DNA of 64,000 nt, taken from Plastoroseomonas hellenica. Its GTDB lineage: Bacteria; Pseudomonadota; Alphaproteobacteria; Acetobacterales; Acetobacteraceae. The position numbers and the translations under genes are program-made. Shown piece by piece: positions 17,523-26,210 of this stretch (position 1 is its first letter; each line of letters starts with the position of its first letter). Below the pieces are notes generated by a model. That model was not told the DNA's origin, did not search any database, and worked only from the letters and a program-made list of their open reading frames with translations. The DNA lies in NCBI RefSeq assembly GCF_018129085.1, contig NZ_JAAGBB010000014.1, positions 1-64,000 of the forward strand, given 5' to 3'.

Positions 17523-18291
17523 AGGGGGCTTGTCGTGCCGTTTGTCCTGCCAGTCTGGCGGGCTCCAGGCTGGCATAGACATCGCCGCTGTTGGCGGCGT
17601 GTGGCAGGGCGTTGATCCAGGCGCCCATCGCGTTCGCATCCACCGCATCCGGCAGTGCGAAGGCCATGCTTTCGCCAAGGCAGGCATTGAAGGCGCGATA
17701 ACCGAGTGCCGATAGCCGCGCCAGGCAGGCGCCTGCGACATCCCGCTGGATGGTCGTGAACTCGAAGGACAGCGCCCGGATCGGGCGCGAGAGGCCGGCC
17801 AGCACCGCTGCCTCGTAACCCTCGACATCGATCTTCGCGAAATCCGGCCAGCCATGCTGCGCCGCCAACGCATCGATGGTGGTGACCGGCAGGGTCAGCG
17901 CCGTGTCCCAGACCTGCCCTTCCCAGCCGCCCGCGCCATCGGCCGCGGCGATGAAAGCCTCGCTCGCCGTCGCAACCGTCGGATTGGCGGTGTTGAGGCG
18001 CAGCACCGCTTCCCCCGCCTCGGCGCCGGCCAGGGCGGCGACCAGCGTCACCCCGGCATCGCCCCGCGCCAGCCGGCGCAGCACGCGGTGCAGGCGCGGC
18101 TGCGGCTCCAGCGCCACCACCCGGGCGCCCAGCCTCCGGAAACTGGCCGCGCGGTCGCCGACATGGGCGCCGATATCGAAGGCGAGATCCCCCGGCCCGA
18201 GGAAACGCGCGTGGAAAGCGTCGAGCGTCGCCGCCCGGCCCGGCGCGTAGTAGGTGCGCAGGCTCCGCGATATCGCCGAGGTGGTGGTCAC
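17521..18291 (-). CDS. FkbM-family methyltransferase
   Basis: The 256-residue protein has the FkbM SAM-dependent methyltransferase fold: FDIGAHVGDRAASFRRLG is the SAM-binding loop, LEPQP the second acidic site, and FAKIDVEGYEAAVLAGL the family signature. FkbM enzymes methylate hydroxyls on natural products or glycans; the substrate is unknown here. It starts with GTG in a GTGA overlap with the preceding glyoxalase-like gene. Confidence 0.88.
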   Translation of the reverse strand: MTTTSAISRSLRTYYAPGRAATLDAFHARFLGPGDLAFDIGAHVGDRAASFRRLGARVVALEPQPRLHRVLRRLARGDAGVTLVAALAGAEAGEAVLRLNTANPTVATASEAFIAAADGAGGWEGQVWDTALTLPVTTIDALAAQHGWPDFAKIDVEGYEAAVLAGLSRPIRALSFEFTTIQRDVAGACLARLSALGYRAFNACLGESMAFALPDAVDANAMGAWINALPHAANSGDVYASLEPARLAGQTARQAP

Positions 18292-19178
18292 TCCGCGAAG
18301 ACCAGCGCCGCGCCCCCGGCCAGCTCCGGCGGGACCATCAGCCCCTCCGGCGCCGCCCGCAGCGGCAGGTGACCGAGCAGGCGGCGCGCCGCGGCATTGC
18401 CATCATCGGTGCGGATGACGAAGCCGGCGATGAAGGGCAGCGCCGGCACCGCGACGCCCGGGAAGACGGTGCCAAGCGCGTCCGGCGGCAGGATGCGGAT
18501 GCGGGTCGGGCGCTTCGGCCCGCCGACCGGCGCCGCAGGGTCGCCCGGCAGCGGCAGCACGAAGCCATCAGCCGGATCCGGCTCCAGCGCCACGCCCGCG
18601 AGGCGGGAGAGGCGTGCCGCGCTCTCCGCCGGCTCGGCAGCGACCAGGGTCACGCTTTCCAGCGCCACGGCGCGATTGGCGTGCTCCAGCCAGCGATCCT
18701 GCCAGACCAGCTCCGGCGTCAGGTGGCGGATGAGCTGCAGGCGCCCTTCCGGCGCTTCCGGCACCGGCAGCCGGGCGAAGCGGGCGCGCGGACCGTCCGG
18801 GGCATCCACCGGGCGCTCGAGGTGGGAGACGCCGGGGATGTCGATGCCGGCGCGCCGCAGCCGCGCCAGCGCCGCCTGTTCGTCCGCGACCGCGAGCGCG
18901 ATGATGTGCGCCCCCTCGTAGCGCGCGACGAAGCGCTTCACGCCATTGTCGAACAGCCCCGGGTCGAGGATGCCGAGGATCTCGACATAGCCTTCGCGGA
19001 ACAGGGCGCAGCGGTTGCCGGTGCCGTAGGGTTCGACCGGGCTGTCGGGCGTCCGGCGGCCGCTCTGCCGCGCCGCCGGGCTCAAGGTGAAGCCGAGCGC
19101 CTCATAAACCGCCCAGACCGGACGCGGATCGGCGAGGCAGAGCCCGACATGGTCGAGCCCGGTGGCGGCGCCGCTCAT
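18288..19178 (-). CDS. VOC/glyoxalase-like domain protein
   Basis: The 296-residue protein starts with LDHVGLCLADPRPVW, a glyoxalase-like (VOC superfamily, PF13468-type) domain, and continues with paired beta-alpha-beta modules. Some relatives are dioxygenases or isomerases; no reaction can be assigned. I chose the ATG at 19178, which overlaps the GST stop (ATGA), over an earlier in-frame start at 19208. Positioned between the GST and FkbM genes in a tightly coupled operon. Confidence 0.78.
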   Translation of the reverse strand: MSGAATGLDHVGLCLADPRPVWAVYEALGFTLSPAARQSGRRTPDSPVEPYGTGNRCALFREGYVEILGILDPGLFDNGVKRFVARYEGAHIIALAVADEQAALARLRRAGIDIPGVSHLERPVDAPDGPRARFARLPVPEAPEGRLQLIRHLTPELVWQDRWLEHANRAVALESVTLVAAEPAESAARLSRLAGVALEPDPADGFVLPLPGDPAAPVGGPKRPTRIRILPPDALGTVFPGVAVPALPFIAGFVIRTDDGNAAARRLLGHLPLRAAPEGLMVPPELAGGAALVFAE

Positions 19179-19828
19179 GCCGGGTTCTCGTATTTCTCGA
19201 GTAGCCATTCGGCAGGCTCCAGCGCCGCCTCGTCATACCAGCGGGCGACCAGCGGATGGGTGCGCACCGCCTGCACATAGGCGCGGCTGGCCGGCGCGAG
19301 CTCCGGCTCCCAGGTCAGGAACCGGGCGACGACCGGCGCGAACATCGCATCCGCGGCCCCGAAATCGGTGCCGAACAGGAAGGGGCCGCCATGCACGCCC
19401 AGCAGTTCCGCCCAGATCGCCTCGATGCGGGCGATGTCGGCCAGCGCTTCCGGCGCCCGCCCGCGGCCGGGGAAATGGCCGCCGAGGTTCATCGGCATGT
19501 TCATGCGCAGGCCACGGAAGCCGGCATGCATCTCCGCCGCCACGCTGCGCGCCTGGGCGCGCGCCACGCGGTCCGCGGGCCAGAGGCCGGGCGCGATCTC
19601 GGCGCAGTATTCGGCGATCGCCAGGCTTTCCCAGGCCGCGGCGCCGCGGTGCTCCAGGTAGGGCACCAGGCCGGCCGGGGTCGCCGCCTTGATCGCGGGC
19701 GTCGACCCGCCGGCGAGCGGGATCACCACCTCCTCCACGTCCAGCCCGGCCAGATGCACCAGCAGCCAGCCGCGCAGGCTCCAGGAGGAGTAGCGCTTGT
19801 TTCCAATGACGAGACGGCCTTCCGGCAT
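19175..19828 (-). CDS. Glutathione S-transferase family protein
   Basis: The 217-residue protein has an N-terminal thioredoxin-like domain starting LVIGNKRYSSWSLRGWL, where a Ser in the SSWS stretch is in the place of the catalytic residue, and the glutathione-binding WESLAIAEY. The C-terminal all-helical domain contains FGAADAMFAPVVARFLTW. The ATG at 19828 follows a GGGAG site. The same frame stays open for another 3.4 kb upstream but that is antisense to other genes. Confidence 0.92.
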   Translation of the reverse strand: MPEGRLVIGNKRYSSWSLRGWLLVHLAGLDVEEVVIPLAGGSTPAIKAATPAGLVPYLEHRGAAAWESLAIAEYCAEIAPGLWPADRVARAQARSVAAEMHAGFRGLRMNMPMNLGGHFPGRGRAPEALADIARIEAIWAELLGVHGGPFLFGTDFGAADAMFAPVVARFLTWEPELAPASRAYVQAVRTHPLVARWYDEAALEPAEWLLEKYENPA

Positions 19829-19948
19829 GGCGACGATGCTCCCGGCGTTTGGGGGCCGGGACCATGCCACGCCGCCCCCACCGCGCGAAGCGGGCTTGCC
19901 CAGGGCCCGGCCGCGGTGTTCTGTGAGACGCCGCTTGGAGGGCCCACG

Positions 19949-21280
19949 ATGAACGAGATTTCCGCCCCGCGTCCGAACAACCTCGACGCGTTCTGGATGC
20001 CCTTCACCGACAACAAGTACTTCAAGGCCAATCCGCGCCTGCTCTACCGCGCCGAGGGCATGTCCTACTTCACGCCCGAGGGGCGGGAGGTGCTGGACGG
20101 CACCGCCGGCCTCTGGTGCTGCAATGCCGGCCATGGCCGGCGCGAGATCACCGAGGCGATCCAGAAGCAGGCGGCGCTGATGGATTTCGCGCCGACCTTC
20201 AACCTCGGCCATCCGATCGCCTTCGAGGCGGCGGCCCGGGTCGCCGAGATGACGCCGGACGGTATCGACCGCGTCTTCTTTACCAATTCCGGCAGCGAGA
20301 GCGCCGATACCGCGCTGAAGATCGCGCTCGCCTACCACAAGGCCCGCCGCGAGAGCAGCCGCGTCAGGCTGGTCGGGCGGGAGCGCGGCTATCATGGCGT
20401 CGGCTTCGGCGGCATCACGGTCGGCGGCATCGGCCCGAACCGCAAGCAGTTCGGCGCGCTGCTGCCCTATGCCGACCACCTGCCCCACACCCACCTGCCG
20501 GCGAAGAACGCCTTCTCCCGCGGGCAGCCCGAGCACGGCGCGGAGCTCGCGGATGCGTTGGAGGCGATCGTCGCGCTGCATGGCGCCGAGACCATCGCCG
20601 CCGTCATGGTGGAGCCGGTCGCCGGCTCGACCGGCGTGCTGGTGCCGCCCCTGGGCTACCTGCAGCGGCTGCGCGAGCTCTGCACCAGGCACGGCATCCT
20701 GCTGATCTTCGACGAGGTCATCACCGGCTTCGGCCGCCTCGGCACCAATTTCGGCAGCGAGCGCCTGGGCGTGACGCCTGATATCATCACCATGGCCAAG
20801 GGCCTGACCAACGCCGCCGTCCCCATGGGCGCGGTCGCCACATCCCAGACCGTCTATGACACGATCGTCGATGGCGTCGCCGGCGGCATCGAGCTGTTCC
20901 ACGGCTATACCTATTCCGGGCATCCGCTGGCCTCGGCCGCCGCCGTCGCGACGCTCGAGCTGCACCGGGCCGAGGACCTGCCCGGCCGGGCGCGAGCGAT
21001 CGAGCCCTATTGGCAGGACGCGATCCACAGCCTGAAGGATCGCCCGAACGTGATCGACACCCGCGATTTCGGCCTGATCGGCGGCATCGAGCTGGCGCCG
21101 CGCCCGGGCAAGCCGGGGACCCGCGCCATGGACATCTTCCGCCGCTGCTTCGATGCCGGCGTCCTGGTGCGCGTCACCGGGGACATCGTCGCGCTGTCGC
21201 CGCCGCTGATCGTGGAGCGCCCGCATGTCGACCGGCTGATCGGCACGCTGGCCGATGCGATCACCGCCGAGGCAGCGTGA
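19949..21280 (+). CDS. Class III omega-amino acid:pyruvate aminotransferase
   Basis: A PLP-dependent class III aminotransferase of 443 residues. The PLP lysine is K284 in TMAKGLTNAAVPMGAV; the LIFDEVITGFGRLG motif holds the conserved Asp, and FFTNSGSESADTALKIA binds the cofactor phosphate. The family (beta-alanine:pyruvate or omega-amino acid:pyruvate transaminase) fits the N-terminus LDAFWMPFTDNKYFK well. It follows GGAGG at good spacing and has its own promoter region, divergent from the GST gene. Confidence 0.93.
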   Translation: MNEISAPRPNNLDAFWMPFTDNKYFKANPRLLYRAEGMSYFTPEGREVLDGTAGLWCCNAGHGRREITEAIQKQAALMDFAPTFNLGHPIAFEAAARVAEMTPDGIDRVFFTNSGSESADTALKIALAYHKARRESSRVRLVGRERGYHGVGFGGITVGGIGPNRKQFGALLPYADHLPHTHLPAKNAFSRGQPEHGAELADALEAIVALHGAETIAAVMVEPVAGSTGVLVPPLGYLQRLRELCTRHGILLIFDEVITGFGRLGTNFGSERLGVTPDIITMAKGLTNAAVPMGAVATSQTVYDTIVDGVAGGIELFHGYTYSGHPLASAAAVATLELHRAEDLPGRARAIEPYWQDAIHSLKDRPNVIDTRDFGLIGGIELAPRPGKPGTRAMDIFRRCFDAGVLVRVTGDIVALSPPLIVERPHVDRLIGTLADAITAEAA

Positions 21281-21295
21281 GAGCCTGACCCCTCC

Positions 21296-22048
21296 ATGAC
21301 CCAGGTGCCGCGAGACGAAGCCGGGCCGCTCAACCTGATCGTCTTCGATCCGGACCGCTCCCGCCGCATGCTGACCCTGCTGCGGCTGCGGCGCCTCGGC
21401 CACCGGGCCGAGGCGCCGGCCGACAGCAGCTTCGTGCTGGCGGTCATCGGGCGCGGCGGCGTGGACGCCCTGGTCGTGGAGCTGCGCCCCGGCGACACCG
21501 CAGTGCCGGAGCTGGTGGAGAAGCTGCGCGGCCTGCCGCCCTGGGCCGGCGCCGTCGCCACCTTCGGCCTGACCACCGACTTCACCGGCAAGGCGACCGC
21601 CATGGCCAAGGCCATGACGCTCGACGGCATGGCGCTGCACGACACCGAGGACCGCGCGCTGGAGGCGGCGCTCCGGGACGCTGTGAAGGCCCGGCGCGGC
21701 ACGCCGGCACTCGACCCCACCCGCTACGAGAACCGCGCCGCGGCCGATATCGGCCGCGACCGGGACCGGCTCGACGACCTCGCCGGCCGGATCCTGCCGC
21801 TGCGCGAGGCGGAGGAGGGCGCCATCTCCATGACCGCGAGCCTGCTCGCCGACGAGTTCGAGAGCCTCGGCCTGCCGGTCGCCGCCCATGCCGCCCGGCT
21901 GCTGGCCGAGCGGCCGGTCGCCGGTGGGGTGCGCTTCATGGGCCTCGCCTCGGCCGTCATCGCCGCCCGCAGCCTGCTCCGCTATGAGCATGGCGCGGCC
22001 CTGCGGCGCGAGGCGGCGGTGGAGCCTGCCGCGCCCGATACCATATAA
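21296..22048 (+). CDS. Degenerate receiver-like protein of unknown function
   Basis: The 250-residue protein is not one I recognise by name. Residues 12-120 resemble a response-regulator receiver: an acidic pocket (D18, D20 in VFDPDRSRR), and ALVVELRPGD where the phospho-acceptor Asp is replaced by Glu (E62). The switch lysine is not evident. Residues 140-235 are helical without clear motifs. It follows the aminotransferase by 15 bp and precedes the CobW gene. Function unknown; the receiver reading is by eye and could be wrong. Confidence 0.7.
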   Translation: MTQVPRDEAGPLNLIVFDPDRSRRMLTLLRLRRLGHRAEAPADSSFVLAVIGRGGVDALVVELRPGDTAVPELVEKLRGLPPWAGAVATFGLTTDFTGKATAMAKAMTLDGMALHDTEDRALEAALRDAVKARRGTPALDPTRYENRAAADIGRDRDRLDDLAGRILPLREAEEGAISMTASLLADEFESLGLPVAAHAARLLAERPVAGGVRFMGLASAVIAARSLLRYEHGAALRREAAVEPAAPDTI

Positions 22049-22093
22049 CGGCCCGAGGCGCGGCCCCCGGCCGCCACGACCAAGGACCCAGCG

Positions 22094-23125
22094 ATGAGCG
22101 ATACCGCCCGCACACCCGTGCCCGTCACGGTGCTCACCGGCTATCTCGGCGCCGGCAAGACCACCTTGCTCAACCGCATCCTCTCCGAAAACCATGGCAA
22201 GAAATACGCCGTAGTCATCAACGAATTCGGGGAGCTCGGGGTGGACAACGACCTCGTCGTCGATGCCGACGAGGAAGTGTTCGAAATGAACAATGGCTGC
22301 ATCTGCTGCACGGTGCGCGGCGACCTGATCCGCATCATCGGCGGCCTGATGAAGCGCAAGGGCGACCTTGATGGCATCATCGTCGAAACGACCGGCCTCG
22401 CCGACCCGGCCCCGGTCGCCCAGACCTTCTTCGCCGACGAGGATGTGAAGCGGGCCACCAAGCTCGATGCCATCGTCACCGTCGTCGACGCGAAGCACCT
22501 GCTGGCGCGGCTGGCGGACTCGAAGGAAGCCGAGGAGCAGATCGCCTTCGCCGACATCCTGGTCCTCAACAAGATGGACCTGGTGACGCCGGAGGAGGCC
22601 GATGCGGTCGAGCGCCGCATCCGCACCATCAACCCCTATGCCGAGATCCGCCGCGCCGAGAAATCGAACGTGCCGATCGATGCCGTGCTCGGACGCGACG
22701 CCTTCAACCTCGCCCGCATCCTGGAACGCGAGCCCGACTTCCTCTCGGGCGATGACGACCACGAGCATGACAGCGAGATCACCAGCGTCTCCTTCGAGGT
22801 CGAGCGGCCGATCGACGCCGAGCGTTTCAACGCCTGGATCCAGCAGGTGCTGGCGCATAAGGGGCAGGACCTGCTGCGCACCAAGGGCGTGCTGCACTAC
22901 CAGGGCGACGACCGCCGCTTCGCCTTCCAGGCGGTGCATATGATCGCCGATGGCGACTATATCGGGCCCTGGAAGGAGGGCGATCCGCGCCGCTCGAAAA
23001 TCGTCTTCATCGGCCGCGACCTGAACCGCCCGCAGCTCCGCCGCGGCTTCGAGGCCTGCCAGGCGGGCGAGGACGTGAAGAAGATCGAGGCCGAGATCGC
23101 CCGTTGGAGCCCCGACGCGGCATGA
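22094..23125 (+). CDS. CobW/COG0523-family GTPase (metal chaperone)
   Basis: The 343-residue G3E-family GTPase has a P-loop GYLGAGKTT (residues 16-24), the metal-binding CICC motif (C69, C71, C72 in NGCICCTVRGDL), VLNKMDLV for guanine binding, and an acidic/His stretch DDDHEHD near residue 217. The C-terminal CobW domain ends around residue 325. COG0523 proteins deliver zinc or cobalt to metalloenzymes. No cobalamin genes or Zur box are evident nearby. Its stop overlaps the next gene, which is a WD40 protein. Confidence 0.94.
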   Translation: MSDTARTPVPVTVLTGYLGAGKTTLLNRILSENHGKKYAVVINEFGELGVDNDLVVDADEEVFEMNNGCICCTVRGDLIRIIGGLMKRKGDLDGIIVETTGLADPAPVAQTFFADEDVKRATKLDAIVTVVDAKHLLARLADSKEAEEQIAFADILVLNKMDLVTPEEADAVERRIRTINPYAEIRRAEKSNVPIDAVLGRDAFNLARILEREPDFLSGDDDHEHDSEITSVSFEVERPIDAERFNAWIQQVLAHKGQDLLRTKGVLHYQGDDRRFAFQAVHMIADGDYIGPWKEGDPRRSKIVFIGRDLNRPQLRRGFEACQAGEDVKKIEAEIARWSPDAA

Positions 23126-24216
23126 GTGGTGCGCCCGATCGCGGAGCCCCGCAGGCGCGCAGCGACGAGGAGCGGAGCGTGAATCGGCCGGATGAAACAA
23201 ATGCCTCCGCCGATTTCCTGCTCGATGCGCGGGGCGTCTCGCGCGAGCTCGATGCCTATGTCGTCGGCATCGCCTTCGGGCGGGAGGGGCGGAGCTGCAT
23301 CCTCGGCACCGGCGACGGCGCCTTCCATCTCGCCCGCCTCGAAGGTGATTGGACGCGGGTGGAGGGCCATGCGGGCGCCGTGCTCGCGCTCTGCCCGGAT
23401 GGCAAGGACGGGGCGCTCTCGGGCGGCGACGACGGCAGACTGCTCCGCGTCTCCTCCGAAGGCGAGTTGTCCGAGATCGCGCGCTATGGGTCGAAGTGGA
23501 TCGACCATGTCGCCGCGCATGAGAGCGGCCTCCGTGCCGCCGCCGTGGGCAAAGCGGTGCATGTGCTGGATGCCAAGGGCGGCGCCCTGAAATCCCTCGC
23601 GCATCCCTCGACTGTCGCGGGCCTCGCCTTCGATCCCAAGGGCAAGCGCGTCGCGGCCAGTCACTACAACGGCGCCTCGCTCTGGTTCGTGGGGGCGAAG
23701 GAGGACAAGCCTCGGCTCCTTGAATGGAAGGGCAGCCACGGCATCCTCGCGATCAGCCCGGACGGCACGCATGTGGTGACCGCTATGCAGGAGAATGCGC
23801 TGCATGGCTGGCGCCTGGCCGATGGCCAGCACATGCGCATGTCGGGCTACCCGGCCAAGACGCGCAGCATCTCCTTCACCGCCAAGGGCCGCTGGCTCGC
23901 GACCTCCGGCGCCGAATCCATCGTGCTCTGGCCCTTCTTCGGCGGCGGCCCGATGGGCAAGGCGCCGACCGAGCTCGCCGGCGGCGACGGCGTCATCTGC
24001 ACCCAGGTCGCGGCGCATCCGCAGCATGAGGTCGTGGCCGCGGGCTTCGAGGACGGGCTGGTGCTGATCGCCGAGATCGCCTCCGGCAAGGTCGTGCCGG
24101 TCGCCGCCCCCGGGCATGGCGGCGTGTCCGCCCTCGCCTGGAATCCGGCCGGCACGCATCTTGCGTTTGGCACGGACAAGGGTTTCGCCGGGCTTCTCGA
24201 TCTCTCCAAGCGGTAG
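23122..24216 (+). CDS. WD40-repeat protein paired with the CobW GTPase
   Basis: The 364-residue protein is built of beta-propeller blades with typical spacing (for example VEGHAGAVLALCPDG, AVGKAVHVLDAKG, VVPVAAPGHGGVSALAWNPAG). No signal peptide is seen, so it is probably cytoplasmic. It starts in an ATGA overlap with the CobW gene; a GTG at 23179 with GAGGAG upstream is an alternative start that removes a charged 19-residue leader. Tight coupling suggests work with the GTPase, perhaps as a scaffold for metal delivery. Confidence 0.88.
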   Translation: MSGAPDRGAPQARSDEERSVNRPDETNASADFLLDARGVSRELDAYVVGIAFGREGRSCILGTGDGAFHLARLEGDWTRVEGHAGAVLALCPDGKDGALSGGDDGRLLRVSSEGELSEIARYGSKWIDHVAAHESGLRAAAVGKAVHVLDAKGGALKSLAHPSTVAGLAFDPKGKRVAASHYNGASLWFVGAKEDKPRLLEWKGSHGILAISPDGTHVVTAMQENALHGWRLADGQHMRMSGYPAKTRSISFTAKGRWLATSGAESIVLWPFFGGGPMGKAPTELAGGDGVICTQVAAHPQHEVVAAGFEDGLVLIAEIASGKVVPVAAPGHGGVSALAWNPAGTHLAFGTDKGFAGLLDLSKR

Positions 24217-24268
24217 GGCGCGCCCCGGCGGGCGCGGATCCGCCCATCAGACAGTCAGGGGCTGCATC

Positions 24269-25096
24269 ATGATGCCGATGATCGAAACGCCGCATATGCG
24301 GATGCCGAAGCTTGGCCTCGGCACCTGGCCGATGAAGGGCGCGGAGTGCCAGGCGGCGGTGGAAAGCGCGATCGGCCTCGGCTACCGCCATCTCGACACC
24401 GCCGAGATGTATGGCAACGAGGAGGCGGTGGGGGCCGGCATCGCCGCCTCCGGCGTGGCGCGGGACGCGCTTTTCGTCACCACCAAGGTCTGGCACGACA
24501 AGCTGACGCCGGATGGCATCCGGGGCGCGATCGCGGCCTCGCTCGCGCGGCTGAAGCTCGATCACGTGGACCTGTTCCTCATCCACTGGCCGAACCCGGC
24601 CATGGACCTCGATGCCTGCCTGCGGTCGCTGGAGGCGGCGCGCGGCGCCGGGCTGGCGCGCGCCGTCGGCGTCTGCAATTTCCCGCCGAAGCTGTTCCGA
24701 CGCGCCCTGACCGCCGGCATCACGCCGATCGCCTGCCTGCAGGTGGAGCATCATATCTACCTGGACCAGACGCCGCTGCTGGACCTGGCGCGGGAGCACG
24801 GCGCCGCCTTCACCTGCTATTCGCCCACCACCAAGAATGCGGTGGCCGAGGATCCGGCGATCCGGGGCATCGCGCAGAAGCACGGTGCGACGCCGGTGCA
24901 GGTGGCGCTCGCCTGGGTGCTGCGCCACCCGCATGTGGCCGCGATCCCGAAATCCGCGGGGGTGCTGAACCAGGGCGCCAATCTCGGCGCCCTGGCGCTC
25001 CGCCTGGACGCCGAGGACCTGGCCACCATCGCCGCCCTGCCCAAGAACCGCCGCCTGGTGAATCCCGCCTTCGCACCGGACTGGGAGAATGGTTGA
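24269..25096 (+). CDS. Aldo/keto reductase
   Basis: A 275-residue NADPH-dependent aldo/keto reductase. The catalytic tetrad is visible: Asp and Tyr in LDTAEMYGN, Lys in TTKVW, His in LFLIHWPNP. The C-terminal coenzyme-binding stretch AIPKSAGV is present. The frame stays open upstream, but the first good start is ATGATG at 24269, preceded by AGGGG. The substrate is not determined; similar enzymes reduce 2,5-diketo-D-gluconate or small aldehydes. Confidence 0.93.
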   Translation: MMPMIETPHMRMPKLGLGTWPMKGAECQAAVESAIGLGYRHLDTAEMYGNEEAVGAGIAASGVARDALFVTTKVWHDKLTPDGIRGAIAASLARLKLDHVDLFLIHWPNPAMDLDACLRSLEAARGAGLARAVGVCNFPPKLFRRALTAGITPIACLQVEHHIYLDQTPLLDLAREHGAAFTCYSPTTKNAVAEDPAIRGIAQKHGATPVQVALAWVLRHPHVAAIPKSAGVLNQGANLGALALRLDAEDLATIAALPKNRRLVNPAFAPDWENG

Positions 25097-25160
25097 ACGG
25101 GACTGCGCAACTTTGGCCGCATCCCGAAGCTAGAGCCTTTTTGGCGAGCAGGAGACGCTT

Positions 25161-25583
25161 ATGGCAACGGAAGACGACGACGACGACGTGGATCTCGGCA
25201 TCAGCCTGGAAGCGGTGGCGACCGTGGTGGACAATGCCCGCGCCCTGCAAGGCAAGGAGGAGGCCGACCCCGAGACGCCGGACGAGGACCAGGATTCCGA
25301 AGCCGCGCTGCTCGAGGAGGCCGATGACGAAGGGACCGAGGCGACGCTTCGCGCCTTCATCGGCGAGCTGAACGAGGACGAGCAGGTCTCGCTCATCGCG
25401 CTTGCCTGGGTCGGCCGCGGCGACTACGGCCCGGAGGAATGGGACGAGGCGCGGGCCTTGGCCGCGGAGCGGAACGACGGCCGCGATGCTGCCGAGTACC
25501 TGCTTTCGATGGACATGCTCGGCGATCTGCTGGCGGAGGGTGTGGCCGCCTTCGGCCTCTCGATCGAGGATGTCGAGCGATAG
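25161..25583 (+). CDS. DUF3775 domain protein
   Basis: The 140-residue acidic protein has a poly-Asp N-terminus and a C-terminal domain with LNEDEQVSLIALAWVGRGDY followed by EEWDEARALA, characteristic of DUF3775. There are no membrane or export signals. The function of the family is unknown. It follows the aldo/keto reductase by 64 bp and is probably in the same transcript. Confidence 0.85.
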   Translation: MATEDDDDDVDLGISLEAVATVVDNARALQGKEEADPETPDEDQDSEAALLEEADDEGTEATLRAFIGELNEDEQVSLIALAWVGRGDYGPEEWDEARALAAERNDGRDAAEYLLSMDMLGDLLAEGVAAFGLSIEDVER

Positions 25584-25618
25584 GCGGTCATCCGCGCGGG
25601 GTTGCATGGTGGTCCGCG

Positions 25619-26047
25619 ATGCGGCACTCGGTCGCGATGCCGCGCCCCCTGCCTGCCCTGCTGCTGCTGGTCGCCGCCTGCGCGGCCCGGGACGCCTCGA
25701 TCGCCAATGACGCGCAGTTGCGGCTGATCGGGCTGCGCGCCGACGATCTGCGCCTCTGTTCGGGGGTGCCGGACCGGCGCGAGACCTCCGATGGCGGCGA
25801 GTTCTGGACCTATGTGCGAACCCCGCCATCCTCCGGCCTGTCGCTGCCGGTCCCGGTGGCGGGCGGCGCCGTCAGCCTGTCATCCTCCAGCAACTGCTAC
25901 GTCACCTTCCAGGTGGTGCAGGGCCACGTGACCCGCATCGGCTACAGCGCCGCGAGCGAGTTCGGCCTGGCCCGGGACAGCGCCTGCGCCCCGGTCGTCC
26001 AAGGCTGCCTGCGCATGCTGGACCAGGGCATGATCCAAAGGGACTGA
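25619..26047 (+). CDS. Small lipoprotein of unknown function
   Basis: A 142-residue protein with a lipoprotein signal: PALLLLVAAC places the lipid-modified Cys near residue 21. The mature part has LRLIGLRADDLRLCSGVPDRR, resembling small outer-membrane lipoproteins of the SmpA type only loosely, and four further Cys. Two ATGs (25619 and 25637) are possible starts; neither has a strong ribosome-binding site. Confidence 0.75.
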   Translation: MRHSVAMPRPLPALLLLVAACAARDASIANDAQLRLIGLRADDLRLCSGVPDRRETSDGGEFWTYVRTPPSSGLSLPVPVAGGAVSLSSSSNCYVTFQVVQGHVTRIGYSAASEFGLARDSACAPVVQGCLRMLDQGMIQRD

Positions 26048-26070
26048 GCCCAGCCTCAACACCCCGCCCC

Positions 26071-26202
26071 GACCACGCGGCCGCAGGCCGCCATCCATTC
26101 CGGCGGGCTGCAAGGCGAAGCCGATGCAGACCGAGGCCGCGAATGCGGCCCGCGCGCAGTCGCGCGGAAGCCAAGCCGGCGGATGCCGGCGCCGGCGCCT
26201 GA
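26071..26202 (-). repeat. Family B multi-hairpin repeat, copy 1
   Basis: Reverse-strand copy of a dispersed element also seen at 35431-35585 and 47392-47553. Shared blocks, in order on the reverse strand, are GGCGCCGGCG, a TTGGCTT box, the hairpin GGCCGCATTCGCGGCC, and CTGCGGCCGCG. It fills most of the 163-bp gap between the lipoprotein gene and the convergent DUF1194 gene. Confidence 0.85.
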
Positions 26203-26210
26203 GGACAGAT

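Noticed and set aside
22049-22093. A cobalamin riboswitch or Zur box before the CobW-family gene
   Set aside because: The gap is only 45 bp and shows no B12 box or palindromic Zur-like site.
19829-23200. A reading frame of 1341 codons on the minus strand running from the GST gene across the aminotransferase, receiver-like and CobW genes
   Set aside because: Only the last 217 codons encode a recognisable protein (GST). The rest is antisense to three well-supported genes and stays open because of high GC; its translation is low-complexity Gly/Arg/Asp/Ala/His.
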